This document shows positions 44,966 to 56,298 of a DNA stretch of 64,000 nt, piece by piece (position 1 is the first letter of the stretch; every line of letters begins with the position of its first letter). The stretch covers positions 255,815,187 to 255,879,186 of the forward strand of contig JAUMIR010000001.1 of NCBI GenBank assembly GCA_030847615.1, written 5' to 3'. Origin of the DNA: Gambelia wislizenii. Taxonomy: Eukaryota > Chordata > Lepidosauria > Squamata > Crotaphytidae. A model generated the notes under the pieces. It was not told the origin of the DNA, searched no databases, and saw nothing but the letters and a program-made list of their open reading frames with translations. The translations under genes were made by a program, and so were the position numbers.

Positions 44966-45430
44966 AAAGAAAATTACCAGTGATCCCCACCTTTTTGGAT
45001 GGGCATGGGCACATGTCTGGATCTGTTTTGCATGGGCACATGTCTGGATCTGTTAAACTCTTGTTGAAAAGAATAATTATAAAATGACTGCTGTGGGAGC
45101 CTGGCTAGTCACAAAAGGCAAGTTATTTGCTCAGAAAATAAAAATAAAAGTTGAGTTGGAGCTCCAAATGCCAATCTGTATGCATCATCTCATATACTGT
45201 ATTAAAATGATCACTTTCCCAAAAGGAAAACTGAAGATTCCAATACAAGTACTGTAGCTTGTCCAAGAGGTAAAGGTTGGGTCTGAGACCCAAATATCAA
45301 ACCATATATATTTGAAAATTCTCAAAGTACAGTGGGCCCTTGGTCAGTGGCAGACTGGCCAAGGTGTCAGCTTGCCTGATGGCAAGTGGGACCTGTGGGC
45401 CTCTGATGAAGTGGGCCCTCTTAAACATTA
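44966..45430. other. Intronic sequence with Tigger-like scrap
   Basis: cagtgggcccttggt at 45334 looks like a truncated Tigger-type terminus; the rest is unassigned. Confidence 0.35.
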
Positions 45431-45988
45431 GACCAGTGTTTCTCAACCGGGGTTCCACGGAAACCTAGGGTTCCATGATACATAGCTAGGGGTTCCTGGA
45501 GAAATAGTAATGACACCTGTTGGGCTTTAGAACCCAGCTGTGTCCAGGCTGCCTCCCCCAGCTCTCTGCCAGCTCTTTCCCCCTTCCCAGGAGGTCTCCT
45601 TCTCTCCCCCGCCCCCCGCAGTGTTTTTCCTCAGCTCTAGCCTCCACCTGGCCCTATGGAGGGGAACCCATCTGGCAAAAAGGGTGCCCCTGAGCCTCCA
45701 CCCTTGGAGAAAGAGAGGTACAAGGTCCTGCCCCTCAGCCCTCTCACCCGCGGCCAAGACACACACCCCCGCCCAGAAGAAGAGCCCACAAGGCCAGACT
45801 GGCCATGACTTTTCCAGGCACGAGCCTCTCCTCATACACGGGAGCTGACCTACCCCCCCCCAAGCCCCTGGAAAGGAGACAAGTCAGCCAAGCAGGACCA
45901 GCATCCTCATCCCTCCCCAGGGGCTCTCCAGGCCAGGAGGAAATGGTGGTGGTGGGGCATCAGGAGAGGAACTCAAAGGTGAGCTGGC

Positions 45989-46211
45989 CAGGGCTGGTTT
46001 AAGGACCCTGCAGCACCTGCAGCCACAGGGTGGCCCGACATTGTGTGAGGAACCATCGTAACCCTCCTCCTGCAAAAAACATTATTAGTAATACAGTAAT
46101 CTGAATATCCTGTACTGTGAATAGGGTAGGTTACATTGACCTGAGATAAACCTATGGGCCCCCCAAAATAAAGCATTGCAGCCCCCCCCCCAATTCTTTA
46201 AACTGGCCCTG
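45989..46211. mobile_element. MITE, copy 1 of a pair
   Basis: The ends cagggctggtttaagga and tctttaaactggccctg are inverted repeats. The interior (ctcctcctgcaaaaaacatt, attgacctgagataaac, aaaataaagcattgca) is shared with 58929-59155. 223 bp, non-coding. Confidence 0.75.
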
Positions 46212-46504
46212 TAGCTGGCCAGCGGCGACTTGGGAGGCCTCCCCGCCCCCCCCCCTTGGGTCGGGAGGCGAAGGAAGTTCTGTCCCTGTCCTGGGCCTGA
46301 AGCTGTGGCCTCGAGGGCTGTCCTGAGGGAAGGCTGGCAGCGAAGGGGCCAGTGGAGGGGGGTTCCCTGAGGTTCTCCTGCCACCTTCCTCTACCTCTCA
46401 TGTCAGCCAGCCAGGGTCTCATCTTGGGGTGAGGGGTGAGGAAGGGCTTCGCAAGAGCTCCACTCCTGCCCCGAAGAGTGTTCCTGCTCGACCCTTGGCA
46501 GGGA

Positions 46505-46805
46505 TGTTGTTGTTGTTGTTGTTGTTGTTGTGTGGCTGGAGTAATTTCTGATTTATGGTGGCCCTAAGGTGAACCTATCACAGGGTTTTCTTGGTAGTGT
46601 GATGTGTGGTGTTGGAAGAGGCCACAAGGGGCATCTAGTCCAACCCCGTTCTGCTATGCAGGAATACACAATCAAAGCCTTTGTCGTCCTCTGAGGCTGA
46701 GAGAGTGTGACTTGCCAAGGTTGCCTAGTGAGTTTTTATGTCTGAGTAAGGATTCAAACCCTGGTCTCCAGAGTCATAGTGCAATGCTGAACCTACTACA
46801 CCACC
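46505..46805 (-). repeat. tRNA-derived SINE with CR1 scrap inside
   Basis: On the plus strand it starts with (gtt)n and ggtgaacctatcacagggtt (SINE tail). It ends with aaggattcaaaccctggtct and tactacaccacc (tRNA-like head). In the middle, gttggaagaggccacaaggg to gaatacacaatcaaagcc is a CR1 3' end of about 80 bp. Confidence 0.65.
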
Positions 46806-47360
46806 CCCCTGGTTCTTTTAAGGGAAAAACATAAAGAATATACATTAAATAATAAATTGGAGTAACTAGCTGGAGTTGGCGTACCGTACACCATTAAACT
46901 CCCCCCAAAATGCCCAGTAGACCTCATGACAACCCTGTAAGGTAGGCCAGTGGATTTAAATCCCTCCTCCCCCTTCTCAGCATTCCACACTTTTCTCAGA
47001 ATTGCTGAGGGTGACTTGCTCTGTTGCCCTGCCACCGCTGCCACCACTACCACCACCAGTTGACTGCCTGGGTCCTGTTGTAAGCGGCCTGTTACCACTG
47101 CCAGTTGACTGTCTGGGTCCCAAACTGGGCCACAGATCGAGTGACAGGAGTGCATTGTGAGGTGGAGAAGGAATTTGCATGTGTGTGGTCATTGGTTGGG
47201 TATGGAATGAGTTTGTTTCCTGAGCAGCCAATCAGCACATCGGGAAAGGCAACATACCCAAGAGAACTAAATATATATAGAGATTACTGGGAACAATGAT
47301 TTTGTTGTCACTAAAACACCAGTGTCCCATTAGTGTTATGTGAGAACCACTGGGCTAGAC

Positions 47361-48726
47361 CAGTGCTTCTTAACCTTTTCTTTACCAGGGACCCCCTTTA
47401 AATATCCTTTGTTGCCCCAAGACTTAACTCAAGATTTAAAACAACAACAACACAATTACACCATCCATTAAACTTTCCCTCAGAGGCACTCTTGTTTCTT
47501 CCTGCAAGTTTGTGGCTGGAGTGGATTGAATGGCAATGTGCAGGCCAAGCAAGCCAGCCTTTGCCTTTGTTCCTGTCACATGTCCACTCCACTGCTGGGA
47601 GGGAGTGGGCCAAGCAGCCTTCAAGCCTTTGTGGACCCCCTGCGATTGCTGCTGCAGCTGCGCCATGGTGGAGGTGAAGGGGAAAGGGGTGGAGAAGTGA
47701 TCCCACCCCCACTTCACCTCTGCGATTGTGGTCGCAACTGGGCCATAGCTAGGGGGAAGGAGGGCGAGATCGCTTCTTTGCCCACCACGGTCACTGCCAC
47801 AGCGGCAAAAGCCTCCCAGGGGAAAGAACGGGGGAGGGGAGATCCTTCCTCCTCGTCCCTCCCCCCCACCATCACCAACTGCAGATAATTTAATCTGCGG
47901 TTGGCAAATCAGTGGATACGGGGATGCTACTGTATGCAAATGTTTGACGTTTTACTGTATTCTTTTTCATGAAAAGATGTTAAAATCATCCAGTGACATT
48001 CTATGCATTTGACACTACAGAATTGATTTGACTTATGGTGCCTACGTTTTGTCTCACCAAGATATACTATCATATGGATGGGGACGTGGCCATCAGGGTA
48101 ATTCCAGGAGCGCCTCTGGATTTGGCTCCAGGGCCTTAGTTCCCTCACCTCATGCTTTGCACTGACCTTCCTTGTCACTGCACATATGGCTCACTGTAGT
48201 TGAGGAAACCAACTTGGGGGCTGAGGAGAATTGCAGTGGAAAAGTTGGAGGTAAGGAAGTGGTTGAGCAATTCTGCCACTGCCTTACTTCAAATTGCCCC
48301 CTCCTAATTGTAGAAGCTGCCATCTGGTTTTGGTTCTCTGTGTATGTGTAAAACATGCAATTCAGGCCTTTAAATATTGTTGGATATAGTATGGATAAGC
48401 CATACTATAATAATAGGCACAAATCCTTAGAGACAACAATGTTGTCCTAGAAAAACTGAAATGCTTTTAACACTGAAATGGAAAAATGAAATAAAAGCAA
48501 TAACAATCAGGCCTATTATGATATAGCAACAGGAGTCATTGTCCATAACTGCAATTCAAATTGTTATCAAATATGCTTGTTTGCAAAAATAATAAGTATT
48601 TAAAATTTCAGAAAGCAGGAAAAATATCTTAAAAGCTCTATTGTGCTACTAGTGTCTCATGTTTTTTATCTGGCATTTGCTTTTCAGTTTATAAAAAATT
48701 TTGGACAATTTTTTCTACTTCTATAG
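47361..48726. other. Intron with repeat scraps
   Basis: A second hAT-type terminus (cagtgcttcttaacc) begins at 47361. A Tigger-like right end (ggatacggggatgctactg followed by ta) closes at about 47934. The G/C-rich stretch 47500-47880 gives spurious long frames. 47940-48710 is plain intron, ending in the acceptor tttttctacttctatag. Confidence 0.4.
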
Positions 48727-49004
48727 ATCAAGTAATTGTAGAAGAAGAAATGCCTGAAACTCAACCAGATGAGATTCAGCCAGGTGAGATTCATCCTGGT
48801 GAGATTCAGCCAGGTGAGATTCATCCAGATGAGGTTCAGCCAGGTGAGATTCAACCAGATGAGATTCAACCAGATGAGATTCAGCCAGGTGAGATTCATC
48901 CAGATGAGATTCAGCCAGGTGAGATTCATCCAGATAAGATTCAACCAGATGAGATTCAGCCAGTTGAGATTCAACCAGATGAAGTGCAACCACCTGAAAT
49001 TCAG
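48727..49004 (+). CDS. Host gene exon candidate 6, coding minisatellite
   Basis: A 278-nt exon with acceptor ctacttctatag and donor gtatgg. It enters at phase 1 and leaves at phase 0. After DQVIVEEEMPETQ it consists of sixteen pentapeptides of the form P-(D/G)-E-I-(Q/H), coded by 15-bp units (48765-49004). The array ends exactly at the exon end. The product is acidic and proline-rich, and probably extended. The unit number is likely polymorphic. Because the unit is a multiple of three, the antisense strand and other frames also look open. Function unknown. Confidence 0.78.
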
Positions 49005-49428
49005 GTATGGATGTAAAGCATGGGTAAATTGTATTATAAAATAAAAACTCCGTAATACTGCTACAACTAAAGAGGCTACTGTCAGTCACTCTCCCAAATA
49101 TTCTGGGGGTTGTAGAGACAACACTCCTTGAAATGTGGTGGGGGGAGTTCTGAAAAGAGACTTTATTGGCTGTTTAAAAACAAAATCCAAAGTTGACTAA
49201 TACTTTTTAAAGGGTAACTCAGATGCCACAAACGTATGCTGCTTTGAAGTTATTCAGAATTATTAATCAAGCTAATGTGGTACAAAAAAGTAATTGATGG
49301 ATAAGGAACATAAAACTCCAAAAATAAGCCCAGGTATTGTGACTGTGAAGTGTGCAGTTAAAGACTGCAAACTGAATCTCCAACAAGTCACCTAGCTATG
49401 TATTTTAGATGAAGAAGCAGTAGCTGTT
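49005..49428. other. Intronic sequence
   Basis: Nothing identified before the left end of DIRS-4. Confidence 0.4.
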
Positions 49429-49805
49429 CTTTGTGGTCTCTATGCCTCACACAAATGGATTTTGTGCCTGTGCAGAGACCTCATTTGGAACTTTCTAGAG
49501 CTGAGTAGCTTGGTGGGAGGCCCTTTCCCCTCCATAATTGCCATTCATGCTCACACCTGCTAAGCTACCTTTACCTCAGTTTCTTTTCATCTGCTGAAAG
49601 AGGCACATAATTTAGGATCATCTCTTGTTGAGTACCTTAATTATTTCTTGAAATACCTACCTTTAAATTTCAAATCTTTGCTCTTTTGATTCTATATAAT
49701 TTTCTATTAATTTTTTTTTAAAAAATTAAACTTCGCTCTCTTTTTCGTTTCTATCTCTTCCTTCCCTATTCCTTCCAAACCTTATTTCCCTCTTCAACTT
49801 TTCTT

Positions 49806-50099
49806 ATGGCTTCCTCTTCATCCTTACTTAAGCTTTGCACCTCTTGTGGATGCAGTTTCCCTTTGTCTTGGCAAAGGGCATATAATGGACAGAAGTGTTC
49901 TATTTGCCAGGGATTCACATTGCAGGCACTGGAAAACCAAGCCACAAGACTAAAATCTTATTACTTGGAAAAGGCCCTACAGGCGACTCAAAGAGCACCT
50001 TTGACTCAGCCTGTACCTCCACCTAAAATCTCTAAATTGCAGAGACATCCCAAGGTTAAGGACACCCCAGTACCAATTCCTTCTGAATCATATTTCTGA
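49806..50099 (+). pseudogene. DIRS-4A Gag-like ORF1, N-terminal part
   Basis: It starts MASSSSLLKLCTSCGCSFPL. The Cys module is partly deleted (CTSC, then KCSICQGF instead of three CxxC pairs), followed by TLQALENQATRLKSYYLEKA, which aligns with the AFTPQA...RLKSFLY region of DIRS-1. It ends at 50099, just before a MITE. Later Gag text, such as a His/Tyr/Arg-rich stretch, is seen near 50870-51000. Confidence 0.65.
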
Positions 50100-50123
50100 A
50101 CCTTGGTACTGAAAACTACAGTA

Positions 50124-50368
50124 CAGTAGGACCCCCATATCCACTGATTCACCATCTGCTGAATCAGTTATCCATGGTTGGTGATGGGCAGCAGCTGGGG
50201 TGAATGGGGGAGGGAAAGGAGAAGGAGAGAACTTGCCTCCCTTCTCCCATCCCCAGGAGGGCTGCAGAGGTGAACGGGGGGAGAGAGAAGGAGTCTGGTG
50301 TTGGCTGTTATTTCAGTATCCATGCCCCCCCCCGGAACCAATCCCCTGCAGATACAGGGGTGCTACTG
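50124..50368. mobile_element. Tigger-like MITE in DIRS-4A
   Basis: The left end cagtaggacccccatatcc and the right end ggggtgctactg are inverted and flanked by TA. 245 bp, with a G-rich interior and no own coding frame. Confidence 0.75.
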
Positions 50369-51245
50369 TACCTATGTCAGTATCCATGGCACCACAATCT
50401 CCAGCAGTGACAAGGTTGCAAGCGCCATCTCCACGTGCTCCAGCTGTACTGGATGCAGGGGAATCTTAACACTGATCCAAGTCTTCCAAACGCTCTGGAT
50501 CAGTGCCAGGCCAAAAATGTCATTTATTATTGACATCATCAGAACTGGAGAGCATTGGATTAAAGAGAAAAAGAAATCCAAACCTGTTACAGATCCCATG
50601 GTACCAACACCAGAGCCTTCCATACTGACATCGCTAATCAACCTGGATCCAACACTATCGGATACTTTGATATTGATACCGCAGTCAGTACTGGAACAAC
50701 CAACAACTGGTCATCTACCAACTTCATAGTATACAATATCTTCAAGAGAACAACTACCAGTGCCAACTACAATTTGTCTGGATCAACAAACATCAAAGAC
50801 GCTGCCATGTTTGCCACAGCAGGAGAGATCACTATTCAGGAGGGAATTTTCATATGCATTGTCACAACATTCATATCACGAGGACAGGGAGGACTCCTTC
50901 TCCTTCACTTCCGTATCTTACATGGATTGATACCATCGGGAACACCTCTGGAGAGAGGATACCATCACCCATACCATTCTTACTCGCCCTCCTACAGGGA
51001 TAGATAACATGTATGTGACTCTTCTTCTTCTTCGTGGTCTCTGTGACTCACTCAAATGGGGTTATCTATGCCTGTGCAGTGCATCATTCAGAACCTTCTA
51101 GAGCTATTACATGAGCTTTTTGGTGGTAACCCCACCCACCCTGGGTGCCTAGTAGAACAGTTCTCACCAAAACCCTCAGCTCCCTTTCATTCGCCACTGC
51201 AGCAGCATCAAAAGGAACTGTTCAGAGCTATTCAGTTGTCCATTA

Positions 51246-52219
51246 CTAGGGGGCGGTTCCACGACAGGAAAAAGTTCGCAAGATTCCGGATTACCATTCT
51301 TTCGCATCAGAAGAGCATAAATCACACGACTCCTTTGTTTTCGGAAGATGAGCAAATCTGTCTTCCTTATAGTTCACACAGGCAAAGGTGGGGGGGGGGA
51401 ATCGCCTCCAGATGATTAAAGCCAGGCAGGAGGCAGGGAGGAAGCAAGGAGGGGGTCATGGAGACCATAAATAATGAGAGGGAAGAAAAAGTACAAACAA
51501 ACAAGGAATCGAAAGAGCGATCTGTCAACCCCCCCTTCCCCAGCCCCGAAAGGTTTCTATAAAGAAAGGAGTGAATGAAAAGACGAACAAGCAAAAGCAT
51601 GCTGGAGTGGTCCGCTTTCCTTCCCTTCATGCACACACACACACACACACCACAGAAGCTTGCCTCATTCCTGATTGTTTGAAGCCTTGAATGCAGGCAA
51701 GTGAATGGAAGGACAAACAAACAAAAGGACGAACATGCGATCGTCTGTTCTGCTGCATACACGAATGCACGCACACACACACACACTCACAGCAGCGAAG
51801 CACAGGCTACTCCTCCTGATCATTTTCCCAACCCCAAAAGCCTTCCTTTGAAACAGTCAGGAAGGGCTCAGAGCAAATTTTCCAAAGTGGGTTGCAAGCA
51901 GAAGAAGGGTTAATTTTTTTCTCTCCAAGCCCTCTATTCGGATAAAGCAGAAAGGTCACTCCAACCAATCAGGATTCAGCTCTGATCACAGTAATTCGAA
52001 AAGGTAAACAATTGTTAGTTCCCATGACAAATTATGCGCTTTTTTGCCAACTTAATCAAAAAAGTCTGGAAAACTAGCGAAAGCTGATACTGTGCGACTT
52101 ATGGGTTTTTTGCACCCCCTCCTTCTGAAAAGGGCGCTGTTGCTTCGAAATGCGTGGGAACTGTCAGGCTTCTTGTCACGTTCTTTGAGGATTTATTTTG
52201 CCGTTTAAACGACCCCTAG
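51246..52219. mobile_element. TIR element, unidentified family, copy 2 (0.97 kb)
   Basis: The ends ctagggggcggttccacgac and ccgtttaaacgacccctag are imperfect inverted repeats. Shared interior blocks with copy 1 at 6441-7297 include gttcgcaagattccggatta, ctttcgcatcag, aggcaggaggcagggaggaa, ctagcgaaagctgatactgt and atttattttgccgtttaaac. It separates the DIRS-4B terminal repeat from its Gag start. Less decayed at its ends than copy 1. Confidence 0.7.
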
Positions 52220-52420
52220 GTTTATTTGACTTTTGGTCTGTCTCTTGGTATATTCTTTCAGATTCCATTTTGGACTGTTTGATTCTTGGTGGTTGTTATG
52301 ACTGTCTCATCAGTTTGACTATTATTCTGGATCTCGCATTGGCTTTGTCTGTATTCCTGGCTTGACTTTGTCTGACCCTGGTACATCTCATCTTAGAGGT
52401 GCTGTTTTTGGCAACCTAAT

Positions 52421-52575
52421 ATGGCTTCCACCAGCTCTTTTAAAAAATGCACCGCTTGTGGTGCCAGAATCCCAGAGGACAGGCATTCTCTTTGTCTTTT
52501 CTGCCTTGGTGAGGGCCATAATGTTGGGGGTTGTATCAACTGTAAGGCCTTCACATCACAAGCCTGCAAAAATTA
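52421..52575 (+). pseudogene. DIRS-4B Gag-like ORF1 start
   Basis: From the ATG: MASTSSFKKCTACGARIPED, then the module C-x2-C-x8-H-x2-C-x2-C-x4-H-x4-C-x2-C, complete, ending at a premature tag at 52575. Downstream Gag text is scrambled by frameshifts to about 54300. Confidence 0.72.
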
Positions 52576-54660
52576 GTTTCCAAGATAAAAAGTGCCCTTA
52601 TATGAACAAATTCTTAGACCTATAGCCTTGGATTCTGGAACTGCTCCATCTTGTGCTGGTTCAGCTCCCAATGCCTCAGGGTTGTCTGTGAGGCTAGTGG
52701 TAAAATGATCCCTGCAAGACTCTGAGATCTGACCTGTGATCTCACAAGGTGGTCCAGCTGCACTGCATCTGATTCCACCGTTGACTTTAAGATGCCCGTG
52801 ATACCAATACAGGTTGTGGGTACCAAGTCTTGCCTCGACATCCCTGTGACACCAGGCTACTCTTTGGAATTGGAGATTACGGAGTCTTCCTTGAAACATA
52901 GTTCTAAAAAGTGACGTCACAAGAAGAAGAAGTAGTCCAGAAATGTTGAGAGCCCTCCTACAGTATCGACTCCCCCTATTCTGACAACATTGGAGCAAAG
53001 CCAGCAGCTGTCTATGGAAAACACTGGAAACGCAAGGGATGGCTCCGGTTGAGGTTGAGTCATTCTTCCCCGAGGCCTGAGGTTGAGCCCAGACCTCCAT
53101 CCTGTGAGTCTCTGCAGACTGTACAAGTGGATTCAGTCTTAGAGAGTGAGATAGTTGAGTCTCCATCAGTGCAGCGTCAGAGGTCACCTATCCCGATGGT
53201 CTTGGCTCATGAAGATTGGTCTCTTATACAAAGTCTGGAACAAGACCTTCCTCTGATTCCATCATCCCCACGGTGTTCACATAGGCAACTGCATCAGCAC
53301 CATCGAACCTTTTCATCCTCTGACTTGTCATGGGAGAAGTCTTTCTCCACCCATTCACCTCCACATTGTCAATACCATCAAGGCTCCACTGCTCATTGGG
53401 ATGACAGGGATTGTGATTCTGATGGTTCTGGGAGATATCGATACAGATGTTCTGCTTATGGTCAGCACTCCCCATCAGTTGATTACTGCTATGAAGCTAT
53501 GGAGTGTGATTAACATCTCTTCTATAGTTCCTATCCTGCCTACTATCACTATGACTTTCTGTATTGTCAGCATAATCCATCTCGACACCAACACTGATGA
53601 TCACATTCTGGATCCCATCTGGTACCATTGGCACTGAGCAGATATAAATCACCTTCTCCAGCCTGACAGGCTGAGAAGACCACCTCTGGTCAAGCTGTCC
53701 CTTCCTCCCATACTTAGCCTCTAGTTCACACAGCGGAATCTGTTGATATAACACCTCTACCGGTCCTTCCTTGGGTTCCATCTCTGGGTTAGAAGATTAT
53801 GCTTCCTGCTCAGGCATCTTCTCCTTCTTCCACATCTGGAGACGGGTTCAAAATGCTCACCTGCTTCCTTGGACATGCCTTTTATATGGTTCTCCCAAGA
53901 GGCTTAGGTGAACATAAATTCATTTCTCCTATGTAAGATGTCCACTCTTTCACAAAGCAAATGCTAAGAATGCCCCATACCTTGGACTGAGAAGTCACCC
54001 AACCTGAGGCTGAGCTAGTTAACCTAGTTTACAGGTGAATACAGTCTAGAGTACCAACACTTGCTTGCTTCTCTTCCAGTTCTTCCACCACTGCTTAAGA
54101 TTGCTCGTAGGTCATGAGGTACTCCATCCACTATTCCATCCACTTAAAATAAAATTGACAGTTTATACAGAGTATTAGAATCTGATTCAGATTGGTTTCT
54201 GCATCATCTGAGGCCAAACTCCATTGTGGTGGAAGTGGCTCAATCAAAATCCCAGCAAAAGAGACAAACTACTGCCAATAAGAAGGGGAAATAGTTGGAT
54301 TTTATGACAAAGAAGCTCTATTTGACTTCAACTTTCTGTTTCAGAATCACAAATTATGAAGCCTGTATGGGGGTGTGCCAACAGCATCTTTGGGAACACA
54401 TTACTCCACTCCTTGCTAAATTACTGGAAGAGGACAGGTGATTGAGGCCCACACTTTAGCGACCGAACAGTTAAACGCAGCATGTCATATAGCTGACTGT
54501 AGTGGCAAAACTTTGGAAGGTGCAATTGCCTTATGGAGACATGCATGGCTGAGGTTGTCAGGGCTTTTGATCCAGATAAGGTCAACCATGGAAGAGCTAC
54601 CCTTCAATGAAGGAGGTTTATTCAACATGTAGACTGACAACAAGTTGGCAATCATGCAAA
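52576..54660 (+). pseudogene. DIRS-4B Gag-like remainder
   Basis: Plus-strand fragments such as SPRPEVEPRPPSCESLQTVQ (53060-53120) and, near 54230-54420, VEVAQSKSQQKRQTTANKKG and NYEACMGVCQQHLWEH align with the C-terminal Gag of DIRS-1 and DIRS-3. Many stops. The long minus-strand frame at 52573-53187 is antisense to this and is not counted as a gene. Confidence 0.6.
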
Positions 54661-54939
54661 AAATGCATACTATGGCCCACTAGTTTGGTTTCCAACTCAG
54701 GGTCAGTTGTCATCTCATTCCCACTACACTTGGTCCAGGAAGTTCTAAGGTACTAGGACATCATTTAGCTCATCCACATCCAGACAGTGCAGAAGCCAAG
54801 CTAAGCTTTTCCATCTACTTCTTTTCATAAGGCCTTGGCATCTTCTCAGTACCAAGAAAACATCAATGAGGCAAGGCAAGCAGCACCTTTGACTCTCCTA
54901 CCTCCCTTGCCCCCAGCACATCTCCAATCTTTGACAACA

Positions 54940-55640
54940 GACTGTGTCCATTCCATCATGCTTGGGTAGCTATTAAAACAGACACCTGGGTCCTGGATAT
55001 TGTTCAGAGGGGGTATGCTATAGAGTTTTTGGACTGCCTTCCTATGGGGGTATTCTGCATTATTCCTCCCTCTGACATTCTTCATAGAAGAAGTCCATAC
55101 TTACCTCCAAAATGTGCTATCAAACCTGTCCCTGCCCCATCAGTCCTGCAGGAGTTCTTCTCTCGCTATTTCATCGTGTCCAAGAAGGAAGGAGGTCTCT
55201 GCCTGATCTTTAATCTTTGAGGTGTCAATTCCTTCATAGCGCCGAAGAGATTCAGGATGGTCACCCTTGCATCTATCTTCCCTCTGTTGCAGGACAGAGG
55301 TTGATTTACAAAGTTGGATTTGAAAGATGCATATTTTCATGTTGTGATCCAACTGTTGCACAGACAATTCCTTTGTTTCCTTGTGGGGAAAGGATGTATT
55401 GGTTTTGAGTCCTTCTGTTCAAATTATTCAGCACTCTTTGAGTTTTTATGAAATGCATGGTGGTGGTAGTGGCTTGGCTCAGATAACAAGGAGTGATAGT
55501 GTTTGCTTACATCGATGACTAGCTCCTTGTTGCCCATTCATGAGTCAAGCTGTTAGATGACATAGACCTCACACTCCACCTTCTTGACTCTCTGGGGCTC
55601 ATTTTCAAACTGGACAACTCTTATCTGTGTCTGACCCAAA
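54940..55640 (+). pseudogene. DIRS-4 reverse transcriptase relic
   Basis: Coding scraps in several frames read SVLQEFFSRYFIVSKKEGGL, APKRFRMVTLASIFPLLQD and LDLKDAYFHVVI, then a degenerate FESF and NAWWW region and a palm-like HR-x-L-x-V stretch. This is the RT fingers and palm of DIRS elements. It runs directly into the right end at about 55650, so RNase H, methylase-like and recombinase parts are gone. Confidence 0.7.
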
Positions 55641-55740
55641 TTATAAAGTTTATTTGCAACATGCACAAAATCCATTTGTGTGAGGACACAGATGACCACT
55701 CGAAGGACCACAGTTACAGGAAAGCAACCTGTTCATCTGA

Positions 55741-56298
55741 CTTCACCTTTTTCCTCTTGTAAACATTGAGAGGATGACAGTATATTTTGGAATGAAAATC
55801 TATGAAATGTTCTTAAACTCATCTCTTTAGTGAAAAGTTACTAAAGGTCAAATGAGTTTATACGTTTAGTATTTATTTAGAAGAGGTGGTGCCTCCATTG
55901 GTGAAAGATGTCTGTTTATCATACTACATAATTGTCCTCAACTGAATATTTTGTATTTAGCATGTTGTGCTTTGAGATTGTTCATTGAAAGGAAACACAA
56001 GCTTAATTTGCAAGTCTAATTGCTGGAGCAAATATTGATTAAAAAAAACACTGTGAGGGAAAATTTGTTAATCAAAGGTATTACACATTCCCCACAACTT
56101 CTAATTTGACTCTGGGTTCTCCTGGAAATACCAGATTATGCAGGGCTGCTCCTTAATGTGTTTCAAGTGTTATAGATTTCATTAAAGCTGAAATCCAAAT
56201 ATTTATAAAAAGTATTTGTAGTTATTCCAGGTTACCCTTTAGTACATATTTTAAATAAGGCATACTACTGTTGTTGTTGTTTCATTATTATTTTCCAG
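55741..56298. other. Intronic sequence
   Basis: Nothing identified; ends with (TTG)n and the acceptor attattattttccag. Confidence 0.4.

Larger units (their letters stand above)
45426..47360. mobile_element. hAT-like element, possibly composite
   Basis: The left terminus cagtgtttctcaaccggggt at 45434 and the right terminus gtgagaaccactg ending at 47352 are inverted repeats of the Charlie type. The flanking octamers cattagac and ggctagac share six positions. Between them lie a GC-rich Pro/Arg-coding-like stretch (45530-45990), a MITE (45989-46211), G-rich DNA and a SINE. Whether the two ends belong to one element is uncertain. Confidence 0.45.
49429..55740 (+). mobile_element. DIRS-4: composite of two DIRS1-like elements
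   Basis: Two left terminal repeats are present: 49445-49590 (ttctttgtggtctctatgcc) and 51023-51190 (ttcttcgtggtctctgtgac). Each is followed by a Gag-like ORF1 start (49806 and 52421). Only one right end is visible (55650-55740), and its sequence, read in reverse, shares cacacaaatggattttgtgc with the first left repeat. RT relics run from 54940 to 55640, and the recombinase is missing. A Tigger-like MITE and a TIR element are inserted. The simplest reading is one element inside another with later deletion. Confidence 0.7.

Noticed and set aside
45527..47939. Several Pro/Arg/Gly-rich frames of 60-170 residues
   Set aside because: They come from GC-rich repeat DNA open on both strands; no splice sites or phase fit with the host gene.
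48684..49089. Long minus-strand frames of Leu/Asn/Trp or Glu/Ser/His repeats
   Set aside because: They are mirror images of the 15-bp coding minisatellite; a repeat whose unit is a multiple of three stays open in several frames.
52573..53187. 204-residue minus-strand frame
   Set aside because: It is antisense to DIRS-4 Gag relics and has no start context, splice sites or family features.
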